A stretch of DNA of 42,686 nt from JAEZDC01 sp036676415. Its GTDB lineage: Bacteria; Bacteroidota; Bacteroidia; Chitinophagales; Chitinophagaceae. Both the position numbers and the translations under genes were made by a program. Position 1 is the first letter of the stretch. The number at the start of each line of letters is the position of its first letter. A model generated the notes under the pieces. The model did no database searches, was not told where the DNA came from, and was given only the letters and a program-made list of their open reading frames with translations. Of this stretch, positions 1 through 10,476 are shown piece after piece. The stretch is taken from the NCBI GenBank assembly GCA_036676415.1, contig JAKFCX010000042.1:1-42686 (forward strand). The letters run 5' to 3'.

Positions 1-3000
1 AGCACAGCCTGAAACCGGAACAGACGTATTTGCCTGGCAAGGAAGACTTCCAATGGCTCTCACCTGTATTGTTGCCGTAGCAAGTGTTCCAAGACCAGAA
101 ACAGTATGTGTTAATCCTGTGGCACCAGAACTTGGCGTGATCCACGTAGTGCCATTATCCAGGGAAACCTCATATCCTGTAGCACCTGTAACTGCCGTCC
201 AGCTGAACGTTACGCTTGTTGCAGTAGAACCTGTTGCAGTCACCACTGGTTGAGCAAATTGTGTTACCAGTTCTACCTCTACTTCTACACGGCTGTTACT
301 GATACAACCAGATGACGACAATCCTTCGGCATAATAAGTTCCTGAAGCAGTAACATTATGAACGGTAAAAGTTGTTCCGTTTGGTGATACCGTAAATCCT
401 GTGCCTGTGGTTATCGGTGTTCCGCCAGATGCTGTGGTGTACCAATTATAAGTAGCACCTGCCAATGGTGTTTGTATCGTGAATGTTGCGTCGGTACCTG
501 CACAAACTGCAATTGAATCGCTGATCACATCCGCTACTGGTCGTGGATTAACCACAACCTGCTTGACGCTGTCCCCGATACAACCATCAGGTGTTTTGGT
601 GTGTAAGTTCACATTATATGTGCCCGGTGTTGGGAAAGCTAAACTCGCCACCTGGCCTGTTGCAGTAGCACCAGTATGGAAGGTCCATTCCCATGTACTG
701 ATGGCAACTCCGTTTGCTGTTGTGCTTTCCCCGGTAAAGGTTGCAAGATCTCCTTCACAGCCAGAGAAAGATATGGTAAAGTTGGTTTTAGGTGCAGGCA
801 CTACCTGAACATATATAAGGTCCGAGCCTGTATTGTCACAACTTTCAATATCCGGGTGTTCATAATCGATTTTTACCGGATAGATACCGGTTGTTGAGAA
901 TGTATATGGCTGTGATAATGCAAACTCGTAATAAAGGGTTCCATTAATGAATCGTGTACCTGTTGGAACAGGTGCATTGATCACTACATCTGTGCTTGGA
1001 GAGAGATTCGCTACGCCACTGAAATTCCACGTCAGTTTTGTTGGAATTACAGGCAAGAATGCAGTCCATACAAATGGGGTACCTGAACATGTGTATTCAC
1101 TGCCATTACCACCAGGTACAGTAACTCCACCAAAAGCCTGTATGTTCTTAACAAGTGTACCTATGTTATAACCATAACTTTCTACAGAACCTAGGCCATA
1201 TGTGATACCAGTGAATGCTGAATCTGATTCAACAGTTACCTGTTGCTTGGCAGATGGCCAGCGTTTCACCACTACAGAATAGCCAGGAAGATTTGTATGG
1301 GCATAAACATGATCCGGTGTCTGAACAACCGCACCATCTTTTATTACCAGTGAAGCAAGACCTGGCGTTGGAATGATCATGGTTAGATAATTCACGTCGA
1401 TCGATTCTTCGTTATTCCTATAGAAACCTACTTTATTAATTCCCTGTTCTATCGGGCTGATGTACATCATTTCCGGGTCACCCACACCACTGCAGGCACC
1501 ACTCATATACTGGGCAACCATGATTGGTTTATCCGCTGTAATATAATCTGCCGTACCGCTGGTGTACTGGTAATAATAGCCAGCTGCATTGTATGGTGCA
1601 GTAATCGGAGCTCCGTTTACCAGCACTTGAGTGGCTGGATCTTTTACTGCGATCCTGATCGCATTTATCGTTAAATTATTCGCCGCAGTGCTGAGAGATG
1701 TTGGAGCTGTCAGGTAACGTTTACCCCATGCAGTTGATGGGAAGTTTTGCTGCATTACAAAATCACCACCGCCAGAACATGGAACGGTGAAATTCGTACG
1801 TCCAGATCCGCTAAATACGGCAATAGAATTACAAACACCGCTTGAATTAGGAATAGACTTAACAGTACTTCCGCTAATATCTGCAGTACCTGACTGGGCA
1901 AGTACCTGGAATACTTCACCACGGTTGAGTGTTACTGTATAAGGCACACCTGCAGTCATCCCCGGATTTTCTACCGCAATGCTTGGTGTTATTTCTACAA
2001 CAGTATTGTCTTTATCAGATACTACATAGAAATATGATTTTGCATTTGCCCAACTACTCTGCGTGATGTTTAGTGTTCTGTACTCATAACCCCATACCCC
2101 TACAGGCATTAACATAGATGCACCAGACGTAGTACTTCCAATAACGTGAGCATATGCAACAATCGGCACATCGCTTTCAATGCTGATACCCCTGTCGAAA
2201 AGACCCGCAGTCTGGATGTGTGCATTATCTGCTCCTGCCTTTGGTAAATATTCTGTTACTGTAACAGTATTAGCAGGTACAGAGTAGTTACGAATCCATG
2301 TGGTTCCGTTAACCCTTACTGTAACATTTGCTGCCTCCTCTGCACTCAGGTATATTACCATTTGCTGCGTAGTTCCACCATTGAGGTTGTTGTTTGGATA
2401 AGCTACCCAGAAACGTTTACCCCTGTTAGAACTGTCTTTATCAGGTAATACAGGAGGAGCGTAAGGATTGATGAATCCTGTGAACCTATCCATATTACCA
2501 GTGATATCCGGCTGATTAATTGTTTTAGCGTTTACATCTACCCTGCTGCTAAATCCTACTACCCATGCACTTCCATCACCGCTTCTTCTTCCTAAACCGA
2601 TCATGTATTGGTTCGGAATTGAACCCTGCCAAGGATCGAGGTAGAACAGCTTCATCGAGTATTCGTAGTTATTAGGAACCGCACCTACATTCAACTTCGT
2701 ATAGAAGAACATAGAATCTGTTACGTTTGGATATGGACGATCTCCTGGTTCAACACCGGAGTAACGCTGTGCCGTAGCTGTTGCAGGGAAATTCGTTGCT
2801 TTCCAGGTAACTTTTGCTACCGTATCAGTTCCATACATGAATACCTGTGTAACATTCGGTCCGGGTGCAGCCGGTGTTCCTACTAATACTGTTGGTTGTG
2901 CAGTTGGGAAGAATTCATAAGCTCCCAGGTCAGGCACACCTTCAGTAAGTGTTTGCGGACGATAATTGCCGTTAAAATCAAATGAGTTGCCAGTGATCTG

Positions 3001-6000
3001 TACACCTCTTCCATGCATCGCCCAAACATCAGGGTTGGTAAGATTCGGTTTCAGATCGGTATTGCTGATGAATGCAGGCTCAATAACAATTGACCATTTA
3101 TCATTGTTGCTGGCTGTTGTCCATGCATCAAGTGTTGCATAACTGCCTGCAGGATTTGCTCTTTGTACAAGCACCGCACCGGAAGTATACAACATATTAT
3201 AGTTGAACATCTGGGTGTTGTTCGAATTCTGAACATACAATGCTCTTCCGCCACCTTTATGCGAGAAAATGTTGTTGCGAACATCAACATTTGCCGCTGT
3301 GGAATTTTCAAATCTTGCGGCAGCGTTCGTTACAGTACCGTTAGGGCTGGTATTATTAACGGTGTTATTGTAATAATTACCATTAGATACGTTGTTGTTG
3401 AAAATACCATAAGCAGTAGTTCCGGTAGTGTTGATCGAGAACACATTGTTCACTACTTCATGGAATGAAGTGGCGAATGCAGCATTATTTACATACATAC
3501 CCCAGATGCCTGCAGTATTACCTGTACTTGCCGTAACAGTATTTCCATGTATCAATGCACGACCATTTACTGCCCTGTCATTATTATTCAGGTGTATACC
3601 ATAAACATTGGTAACGGCATTATTAATATTCACAATATTGTTAACCACATCATATGTAGAATCACAGTCAGAAAGGGCAATACCGTAAGAAGTAGCTGAT
3701 AATGGTGCAGACACATTTACTGTATTCTTGCGGATCATGATGTTCCTTTGGAAATTCGCATAAATACCATAGAAATAGGCACCATTTACAGTGTTACTGT
3801 CTATCAGGTGATCAAAACTTGGATTAGCAGCGTTGGTTCCAAACCAGTAGATACCCATAGCACCATTAGATATTGTATTTCCCTTGATGGTATTATTGGT
3901 TCCTCTCAATGAAGTAGCATAAACTGCTGCCGCATTATTAGAGGTATTGATTACTGCAGGAGCAACAATGTTACATTGAACAAGACTGTCAAAAGAAGCC
4001 CTTCCAGCAAATTCAACCGCTCTGCCAAACACAGGATCTGATGCAGTGATGGTGATCTTACGGAAAGTAAAATAACTCGCACTGTCAAGTTTCAAGGTAT
4101 AGTTGGCAGCTGCAAGCGTAGAACCATAAGTCAGGTTTACGTCTGCAGCATTTCCTGTTGCACTCTGGAATGTAACTGTATTAACAGCAGAAGTGTTCCG
4201 GATATTACCGATTCTTATCTGCTCATTATATGTGCCGCTGGCAACATTAAATACCACCGGACCAGTAATTCCACAATTCATCGCAGTAACTGCATCCTGG
4301 AAGTTCGCGAAGTTGCTTCCCGGAGGACCAGGCCATGTTGTTGGTCCGTTACCAATGGTATACGTTCCAGCTAACACTACATTATTCAATACCACCTGTA
4401 CTGCATTGGTATAAACAGTGTTTCCGCTACAGGTAACAGCAGCCCTGTACCAGGTGTCTACACCCGTAATGGTGTTAAACTGCGGACCAAACTGAACCGG
4501 GCTGATAGCTGTCCACGGACCGGTTGATGTAGGACCACTAAACCATTGGAAAGTAAGTGTACCTAAAGGTGAGTGACCTGTAATATCTAAAACGATCGGA
4601 TCCTGTAAACAAACGTTCGATCCCGGTGTTACAGAAGCTACACCCGGGGTTGGAGGATTCACACATGCAATTGCGTTGAATTCAAATGCACCCATATCTG
4701 GGGTAGCACTTCTTGCTACACCCAGTATATCAATAGTAACAGGCACTGAGGTTGATGTTGTACCAAGATTATCTACCGTTTGAATACTTGGGCGATAATC
4801 ACCTGCTGCAGGGTTCTGGTATAAAGGATCAAAGTTTATTGAGTTGGCATCTTCCGTACTTGCAGTTTGCCAGTCAGCCAGTGTTGTTCTGTTGGCTGTC
4901 CAGAAACCGATATGCGCATTTGGAGCATTTACATAGAAATTGTTGTAGTTAGAAACGATATCCGATGTTGTATTATCAAAGTAAATCGCATGTTTCAGAC
5001 CAGTACCACCTCGCTTAATGGTGATGATATTGTTTTTGAACTCTAAACCTGTAGCAACAGACTGTTGAAAATAACCTCTTGTTGCACTGGTAGCGGTACT
5101 GTTCGCACTATCCAGTGAAATTGTGTTATGATAATAATGCACACTACTAGCACCAACATTATACAATCCGTAGATAATACCATTACCGCCAAGATCAGAG
5201 ATCAGGTTATTTACGACGATGCTCGGCGTACTAGCGGCCTGGTCAATGTTGTGGTATATACCATATTGTTGAACCGTTGTTATTGGATTTCCACCCGCAA
5301 GATTTCTAATCCTGTTACGGGAAATTATTAAACCATTGTTCGCAGCAGCGGTTGAGAATATACCTGTAGTGGCAGCAAATGTTGCTCTAGTTGGACGGGT
5401 AATGGTGTTGCTGTCAATAATCGTATTATTTGTTCCGGCAATGTAGAAACCGGTAGAATAGAATTCCTGCACTGTATTGCTGAGGAACCTGTTATTTTCA
5501 ATGGCCGTTGCAGCTGTGGTTCCACCAACTAATGTTACACCGTAAAATCCACCTGTGATGGTATTGCCCTCGAAACGGTTACCATCGCAGAATGTGTTAC
5601 CGGTAGTGTTCGGACCAGCATCAGTAGCATTGATTACCACACCTGAAAAAGCATTACTGGTTGAAGTGGCAGATGTAATAATAGTACAGTTACGGAATGT
5701 ATTACTGTCAGCATTATTGTGCAGTTGCACTCCGTAACCCCATGAAACTCCATTGCTGGCGTCGATCACGAGGTTATTGAAGGTAGTATGATCTAACCTG
5801 GTAAGTTTAATCACTGCCCTGTCTGCAGATGTTGGTAAATGTGGAGCCGCAGCGCCGAATGTAATCACGTTGCCATTACCATTAAAAGTAATGGTGTTGA
5901 TATCACTCACGCCCCTGATGCTGTCCATCTTCAGCCTTTCTTCATAAGGCCCGGTTCCTGCTACTACATCGAATACAACAGGACCCAAAATACCACAGGA

Positions 6001-9000
6001 AGCCATTGCATTATAAGCATCATTGAAAGAATTGAAGTTAAAGCCTGTTCCAGGTCCGGTATAATTGGTTGGTAAGGTTTTATTGATGGTATAGAAGCTT
6101 GAAGGGAAAGCAGGATTAACAGTTAACAGCACCGGGGTACTGTATTCTGTAGCGGTAGCACATTTTATCATTGCTCTCACCCACATCGTTGTGCTGGCCG
6201 TGATGATGGTATCCGGTGTTTGTTTCGGATCACCCAGGTTTGCGTATGCCACAACATTATCAGGAGAAAACTGCCACTGGAATGTCTGACCAGATCCGTA
6301 AGCGCCAATATTAAGATTTAACAATACCGGGAGACCCTGGCAAATAGTTGTAGGTGTAACAACTGTTGTTCCTGTTACTACAGGAATGGTACAAGCCGGA
6401 GGTGTACATTCGAATGCACCAATATCTGGTGTTGTAAAGCTTCTTAGGTTATTATTGATATCGTTGTCTACACCTATGTAAAGACCCTTGTTATCGATAC
6501 CTGCATTTGCTGAACAGAAATCTCCTGTTGCAGGGCTCAGGAATACCGGGTTCAATGAGAATGAAGCAGCGTCAAAATTAGTGGCAGTCTGCCATGCCTG
6601 CAGTGTTGTTCTGTTACTGGCAAAGAAACCAAAATGACCGTTGGTGGCATTTACATAAACGTTGTTATAATCGCTTCCCAGTAATGGTGTGCTACCGACA
6701 TAAATACCATGCTTTTGTCCGGCACCACCCCTGGTAATGCTGATCATGTTGTTATAGAAGATAATACCATCTGCAGTTCCGGTTACAGAAAGCCCTCTTG
6801 TTGCACCCGTTGCAGTTGAGGTACCCTCGTCTAAAGAAACGGTGTTATGGAAATACGATACGCTGTTAGAACTAGTGTTTGCCAAAGCATTGATCGGTCC
6901 GTTAGAATTGGTAATATTTCCAACAAGGTTATTGCTGAGGATATTATCGTTACCGGCAGAAGCAGAAGCACTGTTAAAGTTGATACCATTGAACGTAGCA
7001 GTGGCTGGTGCAGCAAGCCCACCAAAAGGATTGGTGATCCTGTTCCTGCTAACCCTTGCATTATTACTTTGCGTGGTAAAATAAATACCATCAACTGTAG
7101 TAGCAGTAACCGTTCTATTCGGCCTGTTGATCTGGTTAGAATCTATGATTGTATTACCACTACCGGCAATATAAATACCATATTGATGGAAATCTCTGAC
7201 GGTGTTACCATATATCCTGTTGTTGATATTGGCCCCACCTGCAGGGGTTGCAGTTAAGGTGATACCATAATATCCACCATTGATGGTATTGGTAAGTATT
7301 TCGTTGAAAGCATGTAAAGCTGTAGTAGTACCTGTACCGATCGCATCTGTTTCAGATCCGCTCATTACGATACCTGCTACAGAAGTTGCCGTAGAAGTAA
7401 GGCTGAGGTTGATGGTGTTGTTACGAATGATATTAGAATCAGCATCATTCACCAACTGCACACCATAAGCATTTGTTCCGGTAGGAACAATCACAAGATT
7501 TTCTATCCTGATAAATCCTGCACCTCTTAATTTAATTACAGCTCTTTCTGCAGCTGTCGTAGCAAAAGTGATTGTTTCGCCATTACCGTTGAACGTTACC
7601 GTGTTGGTAGCATTCGTATTCCTGATCGGCAACATAATCAACTGCTCGTTATAAGGACCGGTACCTGCTACTACATTAAATGTTACCGGGCCACCTACAC
7701 CACATGACATAGATGCATAGGCCGCAGCAAATGAATTAAAGTTGGTTCCCGTAGGCCAGTCAGTAGCATTGTTTTTATTAATAGTATATACGCCATTTGG
7801 TATTGGCGGGCTTGTTACAGTTACGGTAGCAGAATTAGCAAAAGCTCCACCATTTGTACAGGTAATTCGCAACCTGTAAATAGTCGTAGTATTTTGAGTG
7901 GCTACATAGGTAATCGTATTAGCTCCTGCTATCGGAGTCCAGGTTGCACCACCATCGGTAGAAGCTTCCCACTGGTAAGTGAGCAGGTTGGCATCGGTTT
8001 GCCCGGTTACACTCAGGGTAAATGGTACACCGGCACAAACATTTGCAGGTGCTGTTGAAGTGGCGGTACCGGCAACTGGTGTTCCGTTACAATCATCAAA
8101 ATCAGTAGCTCTTAGATTATCTAAACCAATATCAGTTGTACCATCATCGGAATACGCAATAAAACGGAGAATAGTAGTGGCAGAAGTTGAACTGAATACA
8201 ACGGCTTTTGTTCTCCATTCTGCACTTGTTTGTACGCTATCCAATCTCACAAAAGAAGTACCCCCGTTTGTAGACAGGTGTATAGAAAGAGAATCTGTTC
8301 CGGATGTATTGATAAAATCAAATAACAATCGCTTATTGGTAGCTGCAGTAGCAGCATTCAAATGCAGATCAAATGTTCCGGTAGAAGCTGCAGGTGCATT
8401 GTTAGAATGGAATCTTGCTGAATATGTTCCGGCAGTAGAAGCTGGAGTGTAAGCACCGGTTGCAGGTGTTGTCCATGCTGCGGCGGCGCCATCATCATTT
8501 CTTCTCCACGAAGGATTACCGGTACCTGGTGTATTTCTCCAGCTATTATTCGGGATCTCACGGGTATTACAGGTATTCATCCAGTTCGTCTCGAAACTTT
8601 CAGAAAATGGTAATGCAGCATAAGTTGGTCCAGAGCCATTCGTTACCATTACAGCAGCACTTGGAGCACTGCCACCCCCGGGATTGGTACATGTTACTAC
8701 AACCCTGTAATACATTACAGAAGCTGTTTGCGTTAAGGTATGATTGATCGTATTCGCTCCGGCCATCGGGGCAAATGTTACGTTATCAGTCGAAGACTCC
8801 CACTGATAGCTAAGACCGGATGCCAGTGTTTGTCCTGAAACACCTAAAGTAAAGCTTGCACCGGGACATAAAATATTTGTGATGCTGGAGTTAGCAGTAC
8901 CTCCATTGGGAACACCCGAACATGCAGTAGCTGAAGTCCAGGAAAAAGTCATATTAGGACGGGTAGTTTGCGATCCCAGCCCATTGTCTGCAATATCTGG

Positions 9001-9573
9001 TTGAGCACAAAGATTACCGGCATTATCCAAACGATAGGTATGAGAACCATTGAATGCAAGACCTGTGGTCCATGGCACTGTAACGTTATTGGTGTAATGC
9101 TGTAATCCGTCGGTTTCGTTACCCGCTAAACCATTACAGATTTCAATCACTATATTATCCGAACCATTCCAGAAAAATGGTGCGCTGAATGTAAATGTGT
9201 TTATTCCTAATGTTGGCGTATAGTCTACAGGGCCAAATACAGGAGTAGTAGCTTCCCACGTACTGGTAAGAGTTGTAGCGGTGGTTCCTCCGATCTTGAC
9301 CTGCAATTGCTGCATATCTCCGGAGAAAGTATTCATGTTAACCACGTTTAATTTCAGCGCGGTGATAACACCTGGCGACATACCTGCTGAAATTAATTCT
9401 GAAGCACGAAACAGGTATTGAGCACGGCTACCCTCGTACCAGTCCTGCAAAGGAGCTGGATATCCGGTACCGGTATTACCTGTTGTTCCGGTGCCTATTG
9501 AAATGTCTGTTTGAGAAAACGCAGTCTTAGATAATCCCAAAACAACTACAAGCAGTAGTAAAAAATTTCTCAT
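1..9573 (-). CDS. Giant secreted modular protein: Ig-like, three beta-helix modules, IgGFc-binding-like, PKD and FN3 domains (partial)
   Basis: One uninterrupted frame from the ATG at 9573 to the window edge, at least 3191 residues with no stop; the C-terminus is missing. A Sec signal peptide (about residues 1-20, ending AFSQ) points to export. Approximate order: beta-sandwich (21-205), Ig-like (220-310), MAM/jelly-roll-like (320-490), Ig-like (505-580), then three homologous modules, each a parallel beta-helix rich in N-T-I and N-N-R turns (595-1048, 1160-1628, 1735-2218) opened by a Y-T-I-N-K/G-N type segment and separated by Ig-like domains. An IgGFc-binding-like domain follows (about 2378-2778, G-K-R-F-W-V-A-Y onward), then PKD (about 2922-3015), Ig-like and FN3 (3100-3191). 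The family is typical of Bacteroidota adhesins or T9SS cargo. Whether it ends in a sorting domain cannot be seen. No convincing TAnnTTTG box lies in the upstream gap. Function (adhesion, glycan contact) is inferred. Confidence 0.9.
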   Translation of the reverse strand, partial: MRNFLLLLVVVLGLSKTAFSQTDISIGTGTTGNTGTGYPAPLQDWYEGSRAQYLFRASELISAGMSPGVITALKLNVVNMNTFSGDMQQLQVKIGGTTATTLTSTWEATTPVFGPVDYTPTLGINTFTFSAPFFWNGSDNIVIEICNGLAGNETDGLQHYTNNVTVPWTTGLAFNGSHTYRLDNAGNLCAQPDIADNGLGSQTTRPNMTFSWTSATACSGVPNGGTANSSITNILCPGASFTLGVSGQTLASGLSYQWESSTDNVTFAPMAGANTINHTLTQTASVMYYRVVVTCTNPGGGSAPSAAVMVTNGSGPTYAALPFSESFETNWMNTCNTREIPNNSWRNTPGTGNPSWRRNDDGAAAAWTTPATGAYTPASTAGTYSARFHSNNAPAASTGTFDLHLNAATAATNKRLLFDFINTSGTDSLSIHLSTNGGTSFVRLDSVQTSAEWRTKAVVFSSTSATTILRFIAYSDDGTTDIGLDNLRATDFDDCNGTPVAGTATSTAPANVCAGVPFTLSVTGQTDANLLTYQWEASTDGGATWTPIAGANTITYVATQNTTTIYRLRITCTNGGAFANSATVTVTSPPIPNGVYTINKNNATDWPTGTNFNSFAAAYASMSCGVGGPVTFNVVAGTGPYNEQLIMLPIRNTNATNTVTFNGNGETITFATTAAERAVIKLRGAGFIRIENLVIVPTGTNAYGVQLVNDADSNIIRNNTINLSLTSTATSVAGIVMSGSETDAIGTGTTTALHAFNEILTNTINGGYYGITLTATPAGGANINNRIYGNTVRDFHQYGIYIAGSGNTIIDSNQINRPNRTVTATTVDGIYFTTQSNNARVSRNRITNPFGGLAAPATATFNGINFNSASASAGNDNILSNNLVGNITNSNGPINALANTSSNSVSYFHNTVSLDEGTSTATGATRGLSVTGTADGIIFYNNMISITRGGAGQKHGIYVGSTPLLGSDYNNVYVNATNGHFGFFASNRTTLQAWQTATNFDAASFSLNPVFLSPATGDFCSANAGIDNKGLYIGVDNDINNNLRSFTTPDIGAFECTPPACTIPVVTGTTVVTPTTICQGLPVLLNLNIGAYGSGQTFQWQFSPDNVVAYANLGDPKQTPDTIITASTTMWVRAMIKCATATEYSTPVLLTVNPAFPSSFYTINKTLPTNYTGPGTGFNFNSFNDAYNAMASCGILGPVVFDVVAGTGPYEERLKMDSIRGVSDINTITFNGNGNVITFGAAAPHLPTSADRAVIKLTRLDHTTFNNLVIDASNGVSWGYGVQLHNNADSNTFRNCTIITSATSTSNAFSGVVINATDAGPNTTGNTFCDGNRFEGNTITGGFYGVTLVGGTTAATAIENNRFLSNTVQEFYSTGFYIAGTNNTIIDSNTITRPTRATFAATTGIFSTAAANNGLIISRNRIRNLAGGNPITTVQQYGIYHNIDQAASTPSIVVNNLISDLGGNGIIYGLYNVGASSVHYYHNTISLDSANSTATSATRGYFQQSVATGLEFKNNIITIKRGGTGLKHAIYFDNTTSDIVSNYNNFYVNAPNAHIGFWTANRTTLADWQTASTEDANSINFDPLYQNPAAGDYRPSIQTVDNLGTTSTSVPVTIDILGVARSATPDMGAFEFNAIACVNPPTPGVASVTPGSNVCLQDPIVLDITGHSPLGTLTFQWFSGPTSTGPWTAISPVQFGPQFNTITGVDTWYRAAVTCSGNTVYTNAVQVVLNNVVLAGTYTIGNGPTTWPGPPGSNFANFQDAVTAMNCGITGPVVFNVASGTYNEQIRIGNIRNTSAVNTVTFQSATGNAADVNLTYGSTLAAANYTLKLDSASYFTFRKITITASDPVFGRAVEFAGRASFDSLVQCNIVAPAVINTSNNAAAVYATSLRGTNNTIKGNTISNGAMGIYWFGTNAANPSFDHLIDSNTVNGAYFYGIYANFQRNIMIRKNTVNVSAPLSATSYGIALSDCDSTYDVVNNIVNINNAVTNVYGIHLNNNDRAVNGRALIHGNTVTASTGNTAGIWGMYVNNAAFATSFHEVVNNVFSINTTGTTAYGIFNNNVSNGNYYNNTVNNTSPNGTVTNAAARFENSTAANVDVRNNIFSHKGGGRALYVQNSNNTQMFNYNMLYTSGAVLVQRANPAGSYATLDAWTTASNNDKWSIVIEPAFISNTDLKPNLTNPDVWAMHGRGVQITGNSFDFNGNYRPQTLTEGVPDLGAYEFFPTAQPTVLVGTPAAPGPNVTQVFMYGTDTVAKVTWKATNFPATATAQRYSGVEPGDRPYPNVTDSMFFYTKLNVGAVPNNYEYSMKLFYLDPWQGSIPNQYMIGLGRRSGDGSAWVVGFSSRVDVNAKTINQPDITGNMDRFTGFINPYAPPVLPDKDSSNRGKRFWVAYPNNNLNGGTTQQMVIYLSAEEAANVTVRVNGTTWIRNYSVPANTVTVTEYLPKAGADNAHIQTAGLFDRGISIESDVPIVAYAHVIGSTTSGASMLMPVGVWGYEYRTLNITQSSWANAKSYFYVVSDKDNTVVEITPSIAVENPGMTAGVPYTVTLNRGEVFQVLAQSGTADISGSTVKSIPNSSGVCNSIAVFSGSGRTNFTVPCSGGGDFVMQQNFPSTAWGKRYLTAPTSLSTAANNLTINAIRIAVKDPATQVLVNGAPITAPYNAAGYYYQYTSGTADYITADKPIMVAQYMSGACSGVGDPEMMYISPIEQGINKVGFYRNNEESIDVNYLTMIIPTPGLASLVIKDGAVVQTPDHVYAHTNLPGYSVVVKRWPSAKQQVTVESDSAFTGITYGLGSVESYGYNIGTLVKNIQAFGGVTVPGGNGSEYTCSGTPFVWTAFLPVIPTKLTWNFSGVANLSPSTDVVINAPVPTGTRFINGTLYYEFALSQPYTFSTTGIYPVKIDYEHPDIESCDNTGSDLIYVQVVPAPKTNFTISFSGCEGDLATFTGESTTANGVAISTWEWTFHTGATATGQVASLAFPTPGTYNVNLHTKTPDGCIGDSVKQVVVNPRPVADVISDSIAVCAGTDATFTIQTPLAGATYNWYTTASGGTPITTGTGFTVSPNGTTFTVHNVTASGTYYAEGLSSSGCISNSRVEVEVELVTQFAQPVVTATGSTATSVTFSWTAVTGATGYEVSLDNGTTWITPSSGATGLTHTVSGLGTLATATIQVRAIGSLPCQANTSVPVSGCA

Positions 9574-9842
9574 GATCCCTGGTTATTGATAAATGATTAA
9601 AGCATTTAACAAAACTCCAATAAGATCTTCCGTAATATCACAGTTTATTACACTTGCGTTTCACCAGCGAAGGCATGAAAAACAAATCTCGGAACATGTC
9701 CGTAATAAAAGGAACAACATCGGTACTTCAGGAATTCTGTTAAGGGCTTTAAAAGTAGGAATATTTTTAACATTTCCCCCTTAAAAAAAACAATGTCTGA
9801 TTTTTAATACCACTCTAATGTTGAAGAATTTGGGGAATAAAA
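9574..9842. other. Intergenic gap between the giant gene and the rpsG terminator
   Basis: This AT-rich gap of about 270 bases precedes the giant gene. I found no exact TAnnTTTG promoter on the minus strand; the nearest is a one-mismatch box near 9752. No ORF here resembles a protein and no clear inverted repeat was found, so the promoter and leader of the giant gene are undefined. Confidence 0.5.
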
Positions 9843-9864
9843 AAAGCCACTTGGCAGTGGCTTT
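9837..9864 (-). terminator. Rho-independent terminator of rpsL-rpsG
   Basis: A perfect 9-bp stem (AAAGCCACT / AGTGGCTTT, 9843-9851 with 9856-9864) closes a TGGC loop. In the minus direction it runs into a T tract directly after the stem, 23 bases beyond the rpsG stop. It separates the ribosomal operon from the giant gene. Confidence 0.85.
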
Positions 9865-9886
9865 ATTATAAAAAATTCGTATTCGA

Positions 9887-10354
9887 TTAAATCTTGAAGT
9901 GAGAGAAAGCTTTGTTCGCTTCAGCCATACGATGGGTATCTTCTTTCTTTTTAAAAGCGGCACCTTCACCTTTACTGGCTGCAATCAATTCATTAGCAAG
10001 CTTATCAGCCATGGTTTTTCCGTTTCTTTCACGGCTGTAACGAACCAGCCATTTAATGCTCAGCGATATTTTCCTATCGGCACGAACCTCTGAAGGAATC
10101 TGGAAGTTAGCACCACCAATTCTGCGGCTTTTAACTTCAACAGCGGGAGTAACATTCGCCAAAGCTCTTTTCCAGATTTCATAACCGTCTTCGCCGGTTG
10201 TCTTAGTCATCTTATCAATCGCATCATAAAAAATATTGATGGCAGTACTCTTCTTACCATCCCACATCAGGTTGTTGATAAAACGGGTAACAAGTTTGTC
10301 GTTGAAACGACCATCCGGAGCTAAGGGTAATTTTTTGGCTTGTGCTTTACGCAT
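9887..10354 (-). CDS. rpsG: 30S ribosomal protein S7
   Basis: The 155-residue product matches the usual length of bacterial S7, which nucleates assembly of the 3' major domain of 16S rRNA and lies near the E site and mRNA exit. Typical S7 segments are visible: N-N-L-M-W-D-G-K-K-S-T-A near residue 30, A-L-A-N-V-T-P-A-V-E-V-K-S-R-R-I-G-G-A near 65-85, and R-A-D-R-K-I-S-L-S with W-L-V-R-Y-S-R near 92-108. It lies 122 bases downstream of rpsL on the same strand and is followed by a strong terminator. fusA, commonly next in this operon, is absent here. Confidence 0.97.
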   Translation of the reverse strand: MRKAQAKKLPLAPDGRFNDKLVTRFINNLMWDGKKSTAINIFYDAIDKMTKTTGEDGYEIWKRALANVTPAVEVKSRRIGGANFQIPSEVRADRKISLSIKWLVRYSRERNGKTMADKLANELIAASKGEGAAFKKKEDTHRMAEANKAFSHFKI

Positions 10355-10443
10355 TGTATTTAATTTTTATTATATGGCTGAACATCTTCAAGTATTAAAA
10401 CTTTACTCAGCCTTGTGTTATTAAAATATTGTCTTTCTTACAA

Positions 10444-10472
10444 CAGACATCCTACCTCGGACATCAGACATC
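10444..10472. repeat. Short imperfect direct repeats between rpsL and rpsG
   Basis: The octamer CAGACATC occurs at 10444-10451 and 10465-10472, with the variant CGGACATC at 10458-10465. On the coding strand this reads GATGTCTG, GATGTCCG, GATGTCTG just after the rpsL stop. It could be a small dispersed intergenic repeat or a site for translational control; the sequence does not decide. Confidence 0.45.
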
Positions 10473-10476
10473 GGTC

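Noticed and set aside
2900..7800. CRISPR-like spaced repeats
   Set aside because: The recurring short motifs are the codons of beta-helix N-T-I/N-N-R turns; the spacing follows protein repeats and unit sequences vary.
53..8747. Many plus-strand reading frames of 60-157 codons
   Set aside because: They lie opposite the giant minus-strand gene, have low-complexity products and no start context; they are shadows of the codon pattern.
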